From contig NZ_BIFH01000016.1 of assembly GCF_003967355.1 (NCBI RefSeq), positions 350,881 to 414,880 on the forward strand: a stretch of DNA of 64,000 bases. Direction: 5' to 3'. The first letter of the stretch is position 1, and each line of letters opens with the position of its first letter. Origin of the DNA: Embleya hyalina. Lineage in GTDB: Bacteria > Actinomycetota > Actinomycetes > Streptomycetales > Streptomycetaceae. A program made the position numbers and the translations under genes. Below the pieces are notes generated by a model. It made no database searches, was not told the origin of the DNA, and saw only the letters and a program-made list of their open reading frames with translations. Positions 35,318-44,313 of this stretch are shown piece by piece.

Positions 35318-36370
35318 ATGTCCCAACCCGCTCCCCGTTCGCGGCCCCGCACCCGGATCGCGATCTTCGGCGCCGGCAGCGTCGGCGGCTACCTGGGCGG
35401 TCGGCTCGCCGCGTTCGCCGACGTCACGCTCGTCGGCCGACCGGCGCTCGCCGACGCGCTCCGGGACGGGTTGACGGTGTCGGGGGCGGGCCGGCCCCCG
35501 ACGGTGGTCGCGCCGGAGCGGCTGACCGTGGCCACCACGCCCGACGCGGTCGCCGGCGCCGATTTCGTGCTGGTCACCGTCAAGTCGGCGGCGACCGCCG
35601 AGGCCGGCCGGGAACTGGCGGGACGGCTGAGCCCGGCCGCGCTCGTGGTCAGCCTGCAGAACGGGGTACACAATCCCGCCGTGTTGCGCGCCGCGTTGCC
35701 CGCGCACACCGTGTTGGCCGGCATGGTCCCGTTCAACGTCGTACGCACCGAGCCCGCCGTGTTCCACCAGGGCACGTCGGGCGCGCTGATGATCGACGCG
35801 AACCCCCGGGCGCTGCCGCTGGTCGACGTACTGGTCGAGGCGGGCGTACCGATCCAGGTCCGCGAGGACATGCCCGAGGTCCAACACGCCAAGCTGCTGA
35901 TGAACCTGAACAACGCGATCAACGCGCTGTCCGGCCTGCCGCTGCGCGACCAACTCGGCCGGCGCGACTACCGGGCCTGCCTCGCGCTGTGCCAGGGCGA
36001 GGCGCTGGCCGCGTTCCGGGCCGAGGGCATCCGCCCGGCCAAGCTCGGCCCGGCCTCCGCCGCGCGTACCCGACGACTGCTCTCGCTGCCCGACCCGCTG
36101 TTCCGCCGGTTGGCGAGTTCGACCCTGCGGGTGGACGCGCAGGCGCGCTCCTCGATGTGGGAGGACCTGGAACGCGGCCGGCCCACCGAGATAGACAGCG
36201 TCCAGGGCGAGGTCCTGGCCATCGCCCGGCGCAACGGCCTGACCGCCCCCGCCAACGCGCGCCTGATCGAACTGATCCGCGAGGCCGAGGCCGCCCCGCC
36301 GGGCGAATCCCGCCACTGGAGCGGCACGGACCTCCTCGCCGAACTCACCCGGGCGGTCGCGGCGGCCTGA
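35318..36370 (+). CDS. Ketopantoate reductase (PanE/ApbA) family protein
   Basis: 350 residues. The N-terminal Rossmann motif FGAGSVGGYLGG, LVTVKSAATAEA and SLQNGVHNPAVL are PanE hallmarks; the catalytic Lys192 lies in HAKLLMNLNNAINAL. Family role: NADPH-dependent reduction of 2-dehydropantoate for CoA biosynthesis, though actinomycetes carry several copies with other 2-ketoacid substrates, so panE is not assigned. Good GGAGG ribosome site before ATG 35318. Convergent with a LysR gene. Confidence 0.88.
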   Translation: MSQPAPRSRPRTRIAIFGAGSVGGYLGGRLAAFADVTLVGRPALADALRDGLTVSGAGRPPTVVAPERLTVATTPDAVAGADFVLVTVKSAATAEAGRELAGRLSPAALVVSLQNGVHNPAVLRAALPAHTVLAGMVPFNVVRTEPAVFHQGTSGALMIDANPRALPLVDVLVEAGVPIQVREDMPEVQHAKLLMNLNNAINALSGLPLRDQLGRRDYRACLALCQGEALAAFRAEGIRPAKLGPASAARTRRLLSLPDPLFRRLASSTLRVDAQARSSMWEDLERGRPTEIDSVQGEVLAIARRNGLTAPANARLIELIREAEAAPPGESRHWSGTDLLAELTRAVAAA

Positions 36371-36421
36371 TCGGCGGTGGCTCGCGGCGGCGGTCGCCGC
36401 GGCCGGATGACCGCGACCGCC

Positions 36422-37414
36422 TCACCACCCCCGCGCCGCCCGGATCAACCGCTGCTCCACCAGGCCCAGATGCGGATGTTGCGCCGCGCCCGCGCGGCGT
36501 ACCAGAAAGCCGGTGTTGATCGGCGGGTCGTCGGGGGTGAGCAGCGGCACCAGCGCGCCGGTCGCCAACTCGGCCGCGCACAGATAGCGCGGCAGGACGG
36601 TCAGGCCCGCGCCGGCGACCACCGCGGCCAGTACGCCGCGCAGATCCGGGACGGTGATCGCGGCACGTTCGGTGAGCCGGGTGCCGAACACGTGTCGCCA
36701 GTAGCGGCGCGCGATCGGCAGGTCCTCGGCGTAGCTGACCAGCGGGATCTCGCGCAGCGCCGCGGGGCCCTCGGCGGCGATCCGCGCCGGGTCGACCCGC
36801 CGCGCCCACACCGGCGCCGCGACCAGCACGAACTCCTCGTCCATCAGCGGTACGGCGGCCAGCGTGCGACCGCGCGGCCGGATCGTGGCGAGCACGAGGT
36901 CGTGCCGACCCGCGCGCAGCCCCTCGAGGAGCTCGTCGGTCAACCCGGTGGCGATGCGCAGCAGCACCCCGCGCTCGATCAGCGGCACCAGCGCGGGCAG
37001 GACGAGCGTGCACAGGATGTCGGCGGGACCGGCCAGGTGCACCGGCTCGGCCGGCGGGTCGACGCCGAACCGGTCCGGCTCGGTGACCTCGGCGAGCGCG
37101 TCCAGCGGCGCCGCGACCCGCACCGCCAGGTCGTCGGCGACGGGCGTGGCCGCCACGCCCCGGGGCAGCCGCTCGAACAGCGTGCGACCCAGTCGCCGCT
37201 CCAGCGCCCGGATCCGGGTGGTGACCGTGGGCTGGGACAGGCCCAGGACCCGGGCGCCACCGGTGAACGAGCCGGCCCGGTGCACGGCCAGGAAGGTGTG
37301 CAGCAGGCTCAGGTCCAACGGGCCGCGCACGTCCGGTATCGCGGACGTCGGCGTCGGCGTCGGAACGGATGGCCGCTCCACGCCCGCCGACCCATCGGAA
37401 TTCGCATGACTCAT
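36422..37414 (-). CDS. LysR family transcriptional regulator
   Basis: 330 residues. An unusual 30-residue Ser/Pro/Thr-rich lead precedes the LysR helix-turn-helix (LSLLHTFLAVHRAGSFTGGA, VLGLSQPTVTTRIRALE), followed by the periplasmic-binding-like sensor domain. Divergent from the DJ-1/PfpI gene 133 bp away, its likely target. ATG 37414 gives the extension; translation could also begin nearer the helix-turn-helix. Confidence 0.9.
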   Translation of the reverse strand: MSHANSDGSAGVERPSVPTPTPTSAIPDVRGPLDLSLLHTFLAVHRAGSFTGGARVLGLSQPTVTTRIRALERRLGRTLFERLPRGVAATPVADDLAVRVAAPLDALAEVTEPDRFGVDPPAEPVHLAGPADILCTLVLPALVPLIERGVLLRIATGLTDELLEGLRAGRHDLVLATIRPRGRTLAAVPLMDEEFVLVAAPVWARRVDPARIAAEGPAALREIPLVSYAEDLPIARRYWRHVFGTRLTERAAITVPDLRGVLAAVVAGAGLTVLPRYLCAAELATGALVPLLTPDDPPINTGFLVRRAGAAQHPHLGLVEQRLIRAARGW

Positions 37415-37547
37415 GATGGAGAGCCTATTTGAACCCTGATGGGTGGGCGATCTACGTTCGAACGCGACGGCGCGAGGGTGTGCCGGCCGATCGCACGAGG
37501 ACGCCCGGGCCCACCCCGCTCGGCCGCCCCGAATGGAGAGATGACAG

Positions 37548-38243
37548 ATGGCGAAGATCCTGTTCGTGCTCACCGGGTCCGACCACTGGACGCTGGCCGA
37601 CGGTACCCGGCACCCGACCGGCTTCTGGGCGGACGAGGCGGTCGCCCCGTTCGAGGCGTTCACCGCGGCCGGTCACGAGGTCGTGGTGGCCACGCCCGGC
37701 GGGGTGGTGCCCACCGTCGACGCGGCGAGCCTGGCTCCGGATGTGAACGGCGGTCCGGACGGGGCGGCGGAGGTCGCCGCGGGCCTGGACCGGTTCGTCG
37801 CGCTGCGTGCGCCGCTGGACCTGGCCGAGGTCGAACTCGCCGACTACGCGGCCGTGTTCTACCCGGGCGGGCACGGGCCGATGGAGGACCTGGCGGTCGA
37901 CGCGACCTCCGGCGCGCTGCTCGTCGCGGCACTGGCCTCGGGCAAGCCGCTGGGCGTGGTCTGCCACGGGCCGGCGGCGCTGCTGGCCACGGCGGACGCG
38001 GACGGCGCGTCGCCGTTCGCCGGCCGTCGGGTGACCGCGTTCACCAATGCCGAGGAGACCCAGGCGGGCTTCGGCGAGCGGGCCCGCTGGCTGCTCCAGG
38101 ACCGGCTGATCGACCTGGGCGTCGACTTCCGCGAGGGTGGGCCGTGGGCGCCGAACGTGGTCGTCGACGACAACCTGTACACCGGCCAGAACCCGTCCTC
38201 GGCGGCCCCGCTCGCCCGGGAGATCGTCAAGGCCCTGGGCTGA
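37548..38243 (+). CDS. DJ-1/PfpI family protein (Hsp31-like)
   Basis: 231 residues. The nucleophile Cys139 sits in VVCHGPAALL with the partner Glu/His of the DJ-1 superfamily, and YPGGHGPMEDLA is the preceding conserved loop. Length and the PTGFWADEAVAP lead match the Hsp31/glyoxalase III-like branch, which detoxifies 2-oxoaldehydes such as methylglyoxal. GGAGAGATGACAG precedes ATG 37548. Probably regulated by the divergent LysR protein. Confidence 0.9.
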   Translation: MAKILFVLTGSDHWTLADGTRHPTGFWADEAVAPFEAFTAAGHEVVVATPGGVVPTVDAASLAPDVNGGPDGAAEVAAGLDRFVALRAPLDLAEVELADYAAVFYPGGHGPMEDLAVDATSGALLVAALASGKPLGVVCHGPAALLATADADGASPFAGRRVTAFTNAEETQAGFGERARWLLQDRLIDLGVDFREGGPWAPNVVVDDNLYTGQNPSSAAPLAREIVKALG

Positions 38244-38258
38244 CCTCGGCCCGCGTGG

Positions 38259-38292
38259 CCCGGCCCGCGGCGTGGGGGCGCCCCGGGCCGGG
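38259..38292. terminator. Terminator between convergent DJ-1 and MFS genes
   Basis: CCCGGCCCG (38259-38267) pairs with CGGGCCGGG (38284-38292), nine perfect base pairs, in a 73-bp convergent gap. Confidence 0.65.
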
Positions 38293-38316
38293 CGGTGCGG
38301 TCCGCGTCCGCACCCG

Positions 38317-39849
38317 TCAGCGCTCCGGCGGCGGGAACACCACGGTGGTGGCGGCGCCCGACGTGGAGGTACCGATCCGGACCGAACCCGAGGCGGGCCC
38401 GGGCGCCGGCGGCGCGGCGGTTTCGAACGGCGCGGCCGCGGGCGGCGCGGCCTCGGGTGCGGCGGGACGGTCGCCGACGGGGGGCGGCGCCGAGGGGTTG
38501 AGCAGCCGCGCGGTCGGGATCAGGACCGCGGTGAGGACGGCGACCACGGCGAACGAGGTGTTGAGCGAGGCGTGGTCGGCGATGGCGCCGACGATCGCGG
38601 GGGCGATCAGGCCGGACGTATAGGTCACCGTGGCCACGCCGGCGATGGACCGGCTCGGATTGTCGCCGACCCGGCCCGCCGCCGCGAAGGTCAGCGGCAG
38701 CACCGCGGCCACGCCGACGCCGAGCAGCGCGAAGCCGAGCGCGGCGGGCAGGGGGGTGTGCGAGGCGGCGACGACGACGGCGCCGACGGTGCTCAGGGCC
38801 GCCCCGGCGCGGATCGTACGGGTCACCCCGAAGCGGTCCACCACCAGCCCGGAGAGCAGTCGGGCGACGGCCATCGTGCAGGCGAATCCGGTGAACGCGA
38901 GGGCCGCGACGCCGGGGGAGGCGCCGGCCACCTCCTTCAGGTGGACCGCGCTCCAGTTCGCCCCGGCGCCCTCGGCGAACACCCCGCAGAAGCCGACGGC
39001 GCCGATCGCGAGCACGGCCTTGGACGGCAGCGCGAAACGTGGTGGGGCCTCGGCGCCGTCGCCGACGGCGGCGGTCGGCCGCGCGTCCAGCAGGTTGCGG
39101 CCGGCGAACCAGCCCGTGACCGCGAGCAGTACGGCCAGGCCCGCCATGTGCAGGCGGGCGTCCAGTCCGGCGAACGCCGCCGCCGCGCCCACGCCCGCGC
39201 CGAACAGCGCGCCGGCGCTCCACATCCCGTGCAGCAGGGGCAACGTCGAGCGCTTGACCCGCTGCTCGACCACGAGACCCTGCGTGTTCATCGCCACGTC
39301 GGACATCCCGGCCCCGACGCCGAACACCAGCAGCGCCGCGCACAACCAGCCCAACCCGGGTGCGGACAGGGGCAACAGCGGCACCGCGCACCACACCGCG
39401 ATCAGGCACCGCAGCGCGGTCCGCCCCCCGTGCCGATGCACCAGCGAAGCAGCCAACGGCATGGCCAGGGACGCCCCGACGGCGGGCGCCGCGAGCGCGA
39501 CCCCCAACTGCCCCGCGCTCAAATCCAGATGCCCCTGCAACCACGGCAACCGAGCCGCGAACCCACCCCCCACGGACCCATGCACCGCGAAGATCAGACA
39601 AGCCGCGACCCGAGCCCGCCCGGCCTCCCCGTCCGTGCCCACATCGCCCACCGCACCGGCCACCGGGCGCCCACCACCCGGCCCGCCCGCATCCGCTCGC
39701 TCGGCCGCACCGTCCACCCGGGCCGTGTCCGGCGGCTCGTGTGCGTCGTTCCCGCCGGCGGTTCGCGGCGGCGATGGCGGGTGGCCCGGGGGCGTTGTGG
39801 TGGGGGGTCTCGGGATGGGCGGGGTGTCTCGGGTGTTCGTGTCGGTCAT
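38317..39849 (-). CDS. MFS transporter beside a ROK regulator
   Basis: 510 residues: an 80-residue Pro/Gly-rich disordered lead, 12 helices (about 82-455) and a 50-residue Ala/Pro tail. The core (HGSVGGGFAARLPWLQGHLDL... GAGMSDVAMNTQG) resembles the FucP/YbjJ sugar-type MFS branch. A GATAAT -10 (39864-39859) lies 9 nt from ATG 39849, so the message is probably leaderless. Divergent from the ROK gene and probably repressed by it; sugar or sugar-like substrate inferred. Confidence 0.87.
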   Translation of the reverse strand: MTDTNTRDTPPIPRPPTTTPPGHPPSPPRTAGGNDAHEPPDTARVDGAAERADAGGPGGGRPVAGAVGDVGTDGEAGRARVAACLIFAVHGSVGGGFAARLPWLQGHLDLSAGQLGVALAAPAVGASLAMPLAASLVHRHGGRTALRCLIAVWCAVPLLPLSAPGLGWLCAALLVFGVGAGMSDVAMNTQGLVVEQRVKRSTLPLLHGMWSAGALFGAGVGAAAAFAGLDARLHMAGLAVLLAVTGWFAGRNLLDARPTAAVGDGAEAPPRFALPSKAVLAIGAVGFCGVFAEGAGANWSAVHLKEVAGASPGVAALAFTGFACTMAVARLLSGLVVDRFGVTRTIRAGAALSTVGAVVVAASHTPLPAALGFALLGVGVAAVLPLTFAAAGRVGDNPSRSIAGVATVTYTSGLIAPAIVGAIADHASLNTSFAVVAVLTAVLIPTARLLNPSAPPPVGDRPAAPEAAPPAAAPFETAAPPAPGPASGSVRIGTSTSGAATTVVFPPPER

Positions 39850-39908
39850 GGCGGGAAAATTATCAGGCAGGGTTCCTGAAAGAAAGACTTTGCGTAGGAT
39901 CGGTTCCC
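39850..39908. promoter_or_regulatory. Divergent leaderless promoters and candidate ROK operator
   Basis: GATAAT on the minus strand (39864-39859) and TAGGAT on the plus strand (39895-39900) each lie 8-9 nt from a start codon. Between them are TCAGG(N7)CCTGA-type arms and CCTGAAAG facing CTTT, candidate repressor sites. Confidence 0.5.
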
Positions 39909-41081
39909 ATGACAGTCACCGCCCGTACCGCCACGCCGAGCACGTGTCGTGCGATCAACGACCGCCTGGCCCTCGATCTGCTGATCGAGCACGGCCCCCT
40001 CACCGCCGCCCAGCTCAAGACGCTGACCGGGCTCTCCCGCCCGACCGTGGCGGACCTGGTCGACCGTCTGGGCAGCGCGGGACTGATCCACCTGGCCGGC
40101 GAGTCCGGCACCCGCCAACGCGGCCCGAACGCGCGGCTGTACGGGATCGTCGCGGAGCGCGCCTACATCGCCGGACTGGATGTCCGCCTGGGCGGCGTCG
40201 AGGTCGTCGTCGCCGACCTGACCGGCCGGATCGCCGCGTCCGGCTCGCTCGCGATACCGGCGAACCGGGAGCCGACCCGCGCCATCGCCGACGTCCTGGC
40301 CCTCGTCGACGACACCGCCGCCCGCGCCGGTGCCGAGACGCTGCACACGTTCGGTGTCGGCGCGCCCGGCCTGATCGACCCCGTCACCGGCAACCTGGGG
40401 GTGGAGGACTTCCTCCCGGCCTGGCACGCGCTCCTGCCGGCCGCGCTCCGCGACCGCGGCCGGGTGGTCCTGGAGAACGAGGCCAACCTCGCCGGCATCG
40501 CCGAACAGCGCTTCGGCGCGGCTCTCGGCCTGGACACGTTCGTCCTGGTGTGGCTGGGCCAGGGGATCGGCGCCTGCGTGATGCTGGACGGCCGACTGCG
40601 TCGCGGCATGTCGGGCGGCAGCGGCGAGTTGGGCTTCCTGCCGGTCCCGGGGACGGGTCGGCTGCCGTCGCGGGCGGATTGCGAGGGCGGCTTCCAGAGC
40701 CTGGCGTCGGGCGCCGCCGTGGAGGAGTTGGCCGCCCGACACGGCCTCACCGGCACCGCCGAGGACTGCGTACGGGCCGCGGTGGAGCGGGACACCGGGG
40801 CCGGGGCCGCGTTCCTCGACGAACTCGCCGACCGGGTGGCACTCGCCGCCGCCGCGCTCGCCGTCATCCTCGACCCGGGCTGCGTGGTGCTGGGCGGGGA
40901 GACCGGGCGGGCCGGCGGCGCGGCGCTCGCCGGGCGGGTCGAGTCGCGACTCGCCGAGCTGACGCCCCTGGCCACCCGGGTACTCGCGGGGACCGTCCCG
41001 GGCAGCGCGATCCTGGACGGGGCGGTCCTGACCGCCCTCGACGACGCCCGCGACGACCTGTTCGGCAGTCCACGACGCTGA
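39909..41081 (+). CDS. ROK family transcriptional regulator
   Basis: 390 residues. N-terminal MarR-like winged helix (about 12-75: TAAQLKTLTGLSRPTVADLVD) joined to an ASKHA sugar-kinase-like domain (GVGAPGLIDPVTG, ENEANLAGIAEQRFG, GQGIGACVMLDG). The Cys-rich zinc signature usual in ROK proteins is absent: the region SGELGFLPVPGTGRLP has no CxCGxxGC. It is therefore a repressor rather than a sugar kinase. Probably controls the divergent MFS gene. Confidence 0.9.
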   Translation: MTVTARTATPSTCRAINDRLALDLLIEHGPLTAAQLKTLTGLSRPTVADLVDRLGSAGLIHLAGESGTRQRGPNARLYGIVAERAYIAGLDVRLGGVEVVVADLTGRIAASGSLAIPANREPTRAIADVLALVDDTAARAGAETLHTFGVGAPGLIDPVTGNLGVEDFLPAWHALLPAALRDRGRVVLENEANLAGIAEQRFGAALGLDTFVLVWLGQGIGACVMLDGRLRRGMSGGSGELGFLPVPGTGRLPSRADCEGGFQSLASGAAVEELAARHGLTGTAEDCVRAAVERDTGAGAAFLDELADRVALAAAALAVILDPGCVVLGGETGRAGGAALAGRVESRLAELTPLATRVLAGTVPGSAILDGAVLTALDDARDDLFGSPRR

Positions 41082-41136
41082 GCCCACCCGGACCCGCCGC
41101 CGGGCGCGCAGCCACGCCCGAAGCCGGGCCGCAAGC

Positions 41137-41184
41137 GGGACCCGACGTGGGACCCGACGTGGGACCCGACGCGGGACCCGACGC
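41137..41184. repeat. Four 12-bp tandem repeats
   Basis: Four consecutive GGGACCCGACGY units (41137-41148, -41160, -41172, -41184; the last base is T, T, C, C), then a decayed copy, in the gap between convergent genes. No stem-loop is formed. Likely a small minisatellite. Confidence 0.85.
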
Positions 41185-41210
41185 GACGCCCGATCGGCGC
41201 GCGTCCCGGA

Positions 41211-42056
41211 TCACGCCCGATACGTACCCGAGAGCATGCCCGCCGGCGCCACCGCGTTCCACGCGTCGAAGAGTTCGGTGACGTTCGAATAGCGCTCCGC
41301 CGGGTCGCGCCGGGTCGCCCGTTCGACCACCGCGAGTTGCGCCAGGGTGCCGCGCCACGCGCGCTCCTCGTCGCCCGCGTCCAGGAGCAGGCGCAGCGTG
41401 CGGCCGAGCAGGAACACCGTGCCGGCCCGGGTGACCAGCGCGCCGCGCCGACTGTGCTCGGGCGGCATGTAGCGGGTGGACCCGGACAGCCGGGCGCAGT
41501 CGAGCACGAACGGCGCGCCGCGGTATTCGTCCAGGTCGATCAGGTGCACCCGACGCGCGGGGAAGTCGTAGAGCACGCAGCCGTCGTACCAGTCCACCCC
41601 GACGTAGCCGGCCGCGTCGATCAGCCGGTGCGCGTCGAGGATCGCGTCCAGGGCCGCGTGTACGTCGTCCAGCGGCAGCGCCCGAAAGCGGGCCAGCGGC
41701 GAGGCCGCGCCGGTGCGCAGCAGCTTGCCCGAACGTTTGACGGTCGCGTGGTACAACACCTCGCCGGACCGCCACGGCCCCACCGTCACGGGCACACCGC
41801 CGGCGGTGAAGGTGTGCAGCACGGGCACGATCGCCGGGTGGCGGACGTGCGCGTGCAGGTCGATCGCACGACGCAGGCTGAGCGCGGACGCGGGGTTGGG
41901 GCCGGTCTTGACGAACCAGTTCCCCTCGGCGTGCACTCCGTAGGAGACCGCACCCGAGTCCTGGTCACCGAAGGTCGTGTGCACGGTTCCGATCGAGCGC
42001 AGGAAAGCGGCGGGATCCTGCGGGGTGTCGACGGCGTCGAGCAATGGGTGCGGCAC
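41211..42056 (-). CDS. Divergent serine/threonine protein kinase-like protein
   Basis: 281 residues. A degenerate kinase fold: the phosphate lysine is Lys50 in WFVKTG, the catalytic loop reads VGVDWYDGC (Asp155 retained, His-Arg of HRD lost) and the metal-binding motif is DLD (174-176) instead of DFG. The helical end (RDPAERYSNVTELFDAW) matches bacterial kinases. There is no extracellular sensor or membrane helix, so it is soluble. May be a low-activity kinase or a small-molecule phosphotransferase. Long unannotated upstream region. Confidence 0.75.
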   Translation of the reverse strand: MPHPLLDAVDTPQDPAAFLRSIGTVHTTFGDQDSGAVSYGVHAEGNWFVKTGPNPASALSLRRAIDLHAHVRHPAIVPVLHTFTAGGVPVTVGPWRSGEVLYHATVKRSGKLLRTGAASPLARFRALPLDDVHAALDAILDAHRLIDAAGYVGVDWYDGCVLYDFPARRVHLIDLDEYRGAPFVLDCARLSGSTRYMPPEHSRRGALVTRAGTVFLLGRTLRLLLDAGDEERAWRGTLAQLAVVERATRRDPAERYSNVTELFDAWNAVAPAGMLSGTYRA

Positions 42057-42910
42057 GGCGATCGGCCTTTCCTGACGGGTGTCCGGGACCCGCCGCCCGG
42101 GGGTCGGCAGCGTGGACGGATCGAACTTGTGGGCATCGGGTCCTTATGGCGAAGGTAGCGCCCCCGGCGAGGGCGATGGGGCGTTTTCCGCCGAAGCCCC
42201 GCAGATGAGGGGCCTGGAAGGGCCGCGACAGGCAGGGAAGGGAACAGGAGTTCGGACGCCGATGTCCCGAAAGCGACAATTATGCAGGCGGGTTGCGACC
42301 GACCCGCTCACCACCCACGCACGACCCACGCACAACTCGCCCGCACCGGTGCGAGACCCCTGCTCGTCGCCCCGACGAGGCGGAGCGCGGGGGTCCGCCG
42401 CGTTCCGCCTCGCCCGCCGCGCCACGGAGGGGCCTCCCCAAAGGCGTTCCGCGGGGCTATTCAATCCGGTTCGGGCCGAACCCCGCCGGATCGGCCGGCA
42501 CGGTGCCGCGATCGCGTTCGGGGCCGGGGGGAGTTGCCTGTACACCGGATCGGACCAGCCACGATGCCGGTTCGGGCCCCTGCCACCGTAGCCCCGCCCA
42601 CTCACCCTCCGACAGTCGATTCCCGGACACGTGCTCGCAGTTCAGCCACGCCGACCCGCCCACGATTTCGGACCGACGCCGCGCGCCGGCACCGGAGTTC
42701 ACCGACCGAGAACACGTGCGGCCCGTGATCACCCCCGCGTCGACGGTCGGGACGAACCGGATCGGGTACACGTCGAGCACCAATTGCCTCACCACCGAAC
42801 CGACCCGGCCCGCCCGCCACGTCATCCGTCGCGGAACACCCGCTACAGGACGGCCACTTCGAGCCCGATCGGCACAACCTCGGGAGCCACGACGGCGCCG
42901 GCACTCCCGC
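42057..42910. other. 854-bp region without a supported gene
   Basis: Composition is less GC3-biased than the surrounding genes. A hairpin lies at 42377-42411 (GAGGCGGAGCGCGG with CCGCGTTCCGCCTC, 13 of 14 pairs). One minus-strand frame, 42457-42825 (122 codons, ATG start), has moderate coding bias at its N-terminus but no ribosome site, no known domain and poor bias later, so it is not called as a gene. The rest may be promoter for the kinase and old deletion debris. Confidence 0.5.
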
Positions 42911-44227
42911 TCACACCACCGCGGCCTCCGGCGTCGGCACGCCTCCGGGCCGCAACATCCGCCACACCATGGCCGTCCCGATGATCGTGGCCACGCCGGA
43001 CAGTGCGATCACATGCCCGGGGTCGAACACTCCGGCCAGTGCGCCGGCCCCGGCCATGCTCACGCCCTGGAGGGTCATCGTCCCGGTCATCGCCAGCCCC
43101 ATCGCCTGCCCGGTGCCCGCCTTCGGGACGGCGGCCAGGAATCGGCGTTGCAGGCCGAGTTGGTAGGCGAAGCCCGCGCCGGAGAGCACGAACAGCGCGG
43201 CCGTCACCCCCACCGGCGGGCTCGCGGCGACGAACAGCAGCGGGATACCGAGTTGGAGCGCCAGCCACGGCACCAGCCGCTCCCGTCGGGTCGGCCGGAC
43301 GAAGCGCCCCACGAGCAGATTGCCGAGCAACATCCCTGCGGCGGTCGAGCCGTACAACAGCCCCGCGTGATCGGGCGCGTACGGCACGATCACCCCCTCG
43401 GCGGCCACGGTCAGGTTCGCCGGCACCCACTGGGCCAGCAGCAGGCCGCGCACGACCGGATCGCCGAGCAGTTCGCGATTGACCCGCCACGTCGCCCGTA
43501 TCGTGCCTTCGGGCCGAGGGCCCGCCCCGGCCCCGCCATCCACCTCGGCCCCGCCACCCGCCTCGGCCCCGCCGCCGGCTTCGCCCCGGCCGCCCACTTC
43601 GGCCCCGCCACCCGACGCGACCCCCTCCGCCGGCGTCCCGCGCGCCAGTCCGAGGCGCACCACCAGCGCCGACACCAGGGCCACGACCCCGGCGAACACC
43701 AGCGCACCGCCCGGCCCGACCAGCGCGAGCAGCACCCCGCCGACCGCGTACCCGAGTACCTGCATCGCCCCGGCGGTCACCCCGAACACCGAGCGGCCCA
43801 GCACATAGGCGTCACCGTGCAGCAGTTCGGGCAGGGTGCGCTGCCGGGCCGCACCCGCGACCGGGCTGACCAGGCCGACGCTCGCGAGCAGCACCAACAC
43901 CGCCCACACGGGCAGCACGTCGACCGCGAGCACCAGCGCCATGACACAGCGGATCAGGTCGTAGCCCACCATCGCCGCCCGTACCGGCAGCCGGTCGGTG
44001 AGCGAGAGCAGCAGCGCCCCGCCGAACGCCTGCGGCACGAAGCCCGCCACGTACGCGAGCGCGGACAGCGCCGGGGACCCGGTGCGTTCGTAGACGAGCA
44101 CCGCGAGCGCGAGCATCCGCACGGTGTCGCCGACCAGCAGGAGTACGTAGGAACCGAAGAGCACCCGGAAGGCGCCCACCGCGAAGATCTCGCGATAGGT
44201 CGCCGGTCTGACGTCGTCACCGATCAT
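42911..44227 (-). CDS. MFS transporter beside an ArsR-type regulator
   Basis: 438 residues, 12 helices. Start YREIFAVGAFRVLFGSYVLLLVGD and LPVRAAMVGYDLIRCVMAL are typical of the MFS group found near ArsR/DUF5937 regulators in actinomycetes. The central cytoplasmic loop (about 200-235) is a Gly-Gly-Ala-Glu repeat encoded by 18-bp DNA repeats. ATG 44227 faces the regulator 86 bp away. Substrate unknown, probably a drug or metabolite. Confidence 0.87.
   Translation of the reverse strand: MIGDDVRPATYREIFAVGAFRVLFGSYVLLLVGDTVRMLALAVLVYERTGSPALSALAYVAGFVPQAFGGALLLSLTDRLPVRAAMVGYDLIRCVMALVLAVDVLPVWAVLVLLASVGLVSPVAGAARQRTLPELLHGDAYVLGRSVFGVTAGAMQVLGYAVGGVLLALVGPGGALVFAGVVALVSALVVRLGLARGTPAEGVASGGGAEVGGRGEAGGGAEAGGGAEVDGGAGAGPRPEGTIRATWRVNRELLGDPVVRGLLLAQWVPANLTVAAEGVIVPYAPDHAGLLYGSTAAGMLLGNLLVGRFVRPTRRERLVPWLALQLGIPLLFVAASPPVGVTAALFVLSGAGFAYQLGLQRRFLAAVPKAGTGQAMGLAMTGTMTLQGVSMAGAGALAGVFDPGHVIALSGVATIIGTAMVWRMLRPGGVPTPEAAVV
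43530..43619. repeat. In-frame 18-bp minisatellite inside the MFS gene
   Basis: Five 18-bp units (43530, 43548, 43566, 43584, 43602) of type GCCCCGCCACCCGCCTCG. Being a multiple of three, they add six-residue Gly/Ala/Glu units to a cytoplasmic loop without a frameshift. Confidence 0.85.
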
Positions 44228-44266
44228 GCGGCGAGCCTGCCGAGGCGCGCCGGACGCGGGCCAAAC

Positions 44267-44284
44267 TTTCGGCACAGACCGAAA
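44267..44284. promoter_or_regulatory. ArsR-type operator between MFS and regulator
   Basis: TTTCGG-CACAGA-CCGAAA: perfect 6-bp arms in the 86-bp divergent gap, likely the binding site of the regulator at 44314. Confidence 0.6.
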
Positions 44285-44313
44285 CCTGGCAGGCTGCGGG
44301 CGGGAGGTGTCGG

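Noticed and set aside
41137-41184. Repeat cluster considered as CRISPR
   Set aside because: Units are adjacent with no spacers and no cas genes are present.
42457-42825. 122-codon minus-strand frame in the kinase-MFS gap
   Set aside because: ATG start but no ribosome site, GC3 falls to about 80 percent and no family match; left as a possibility only.
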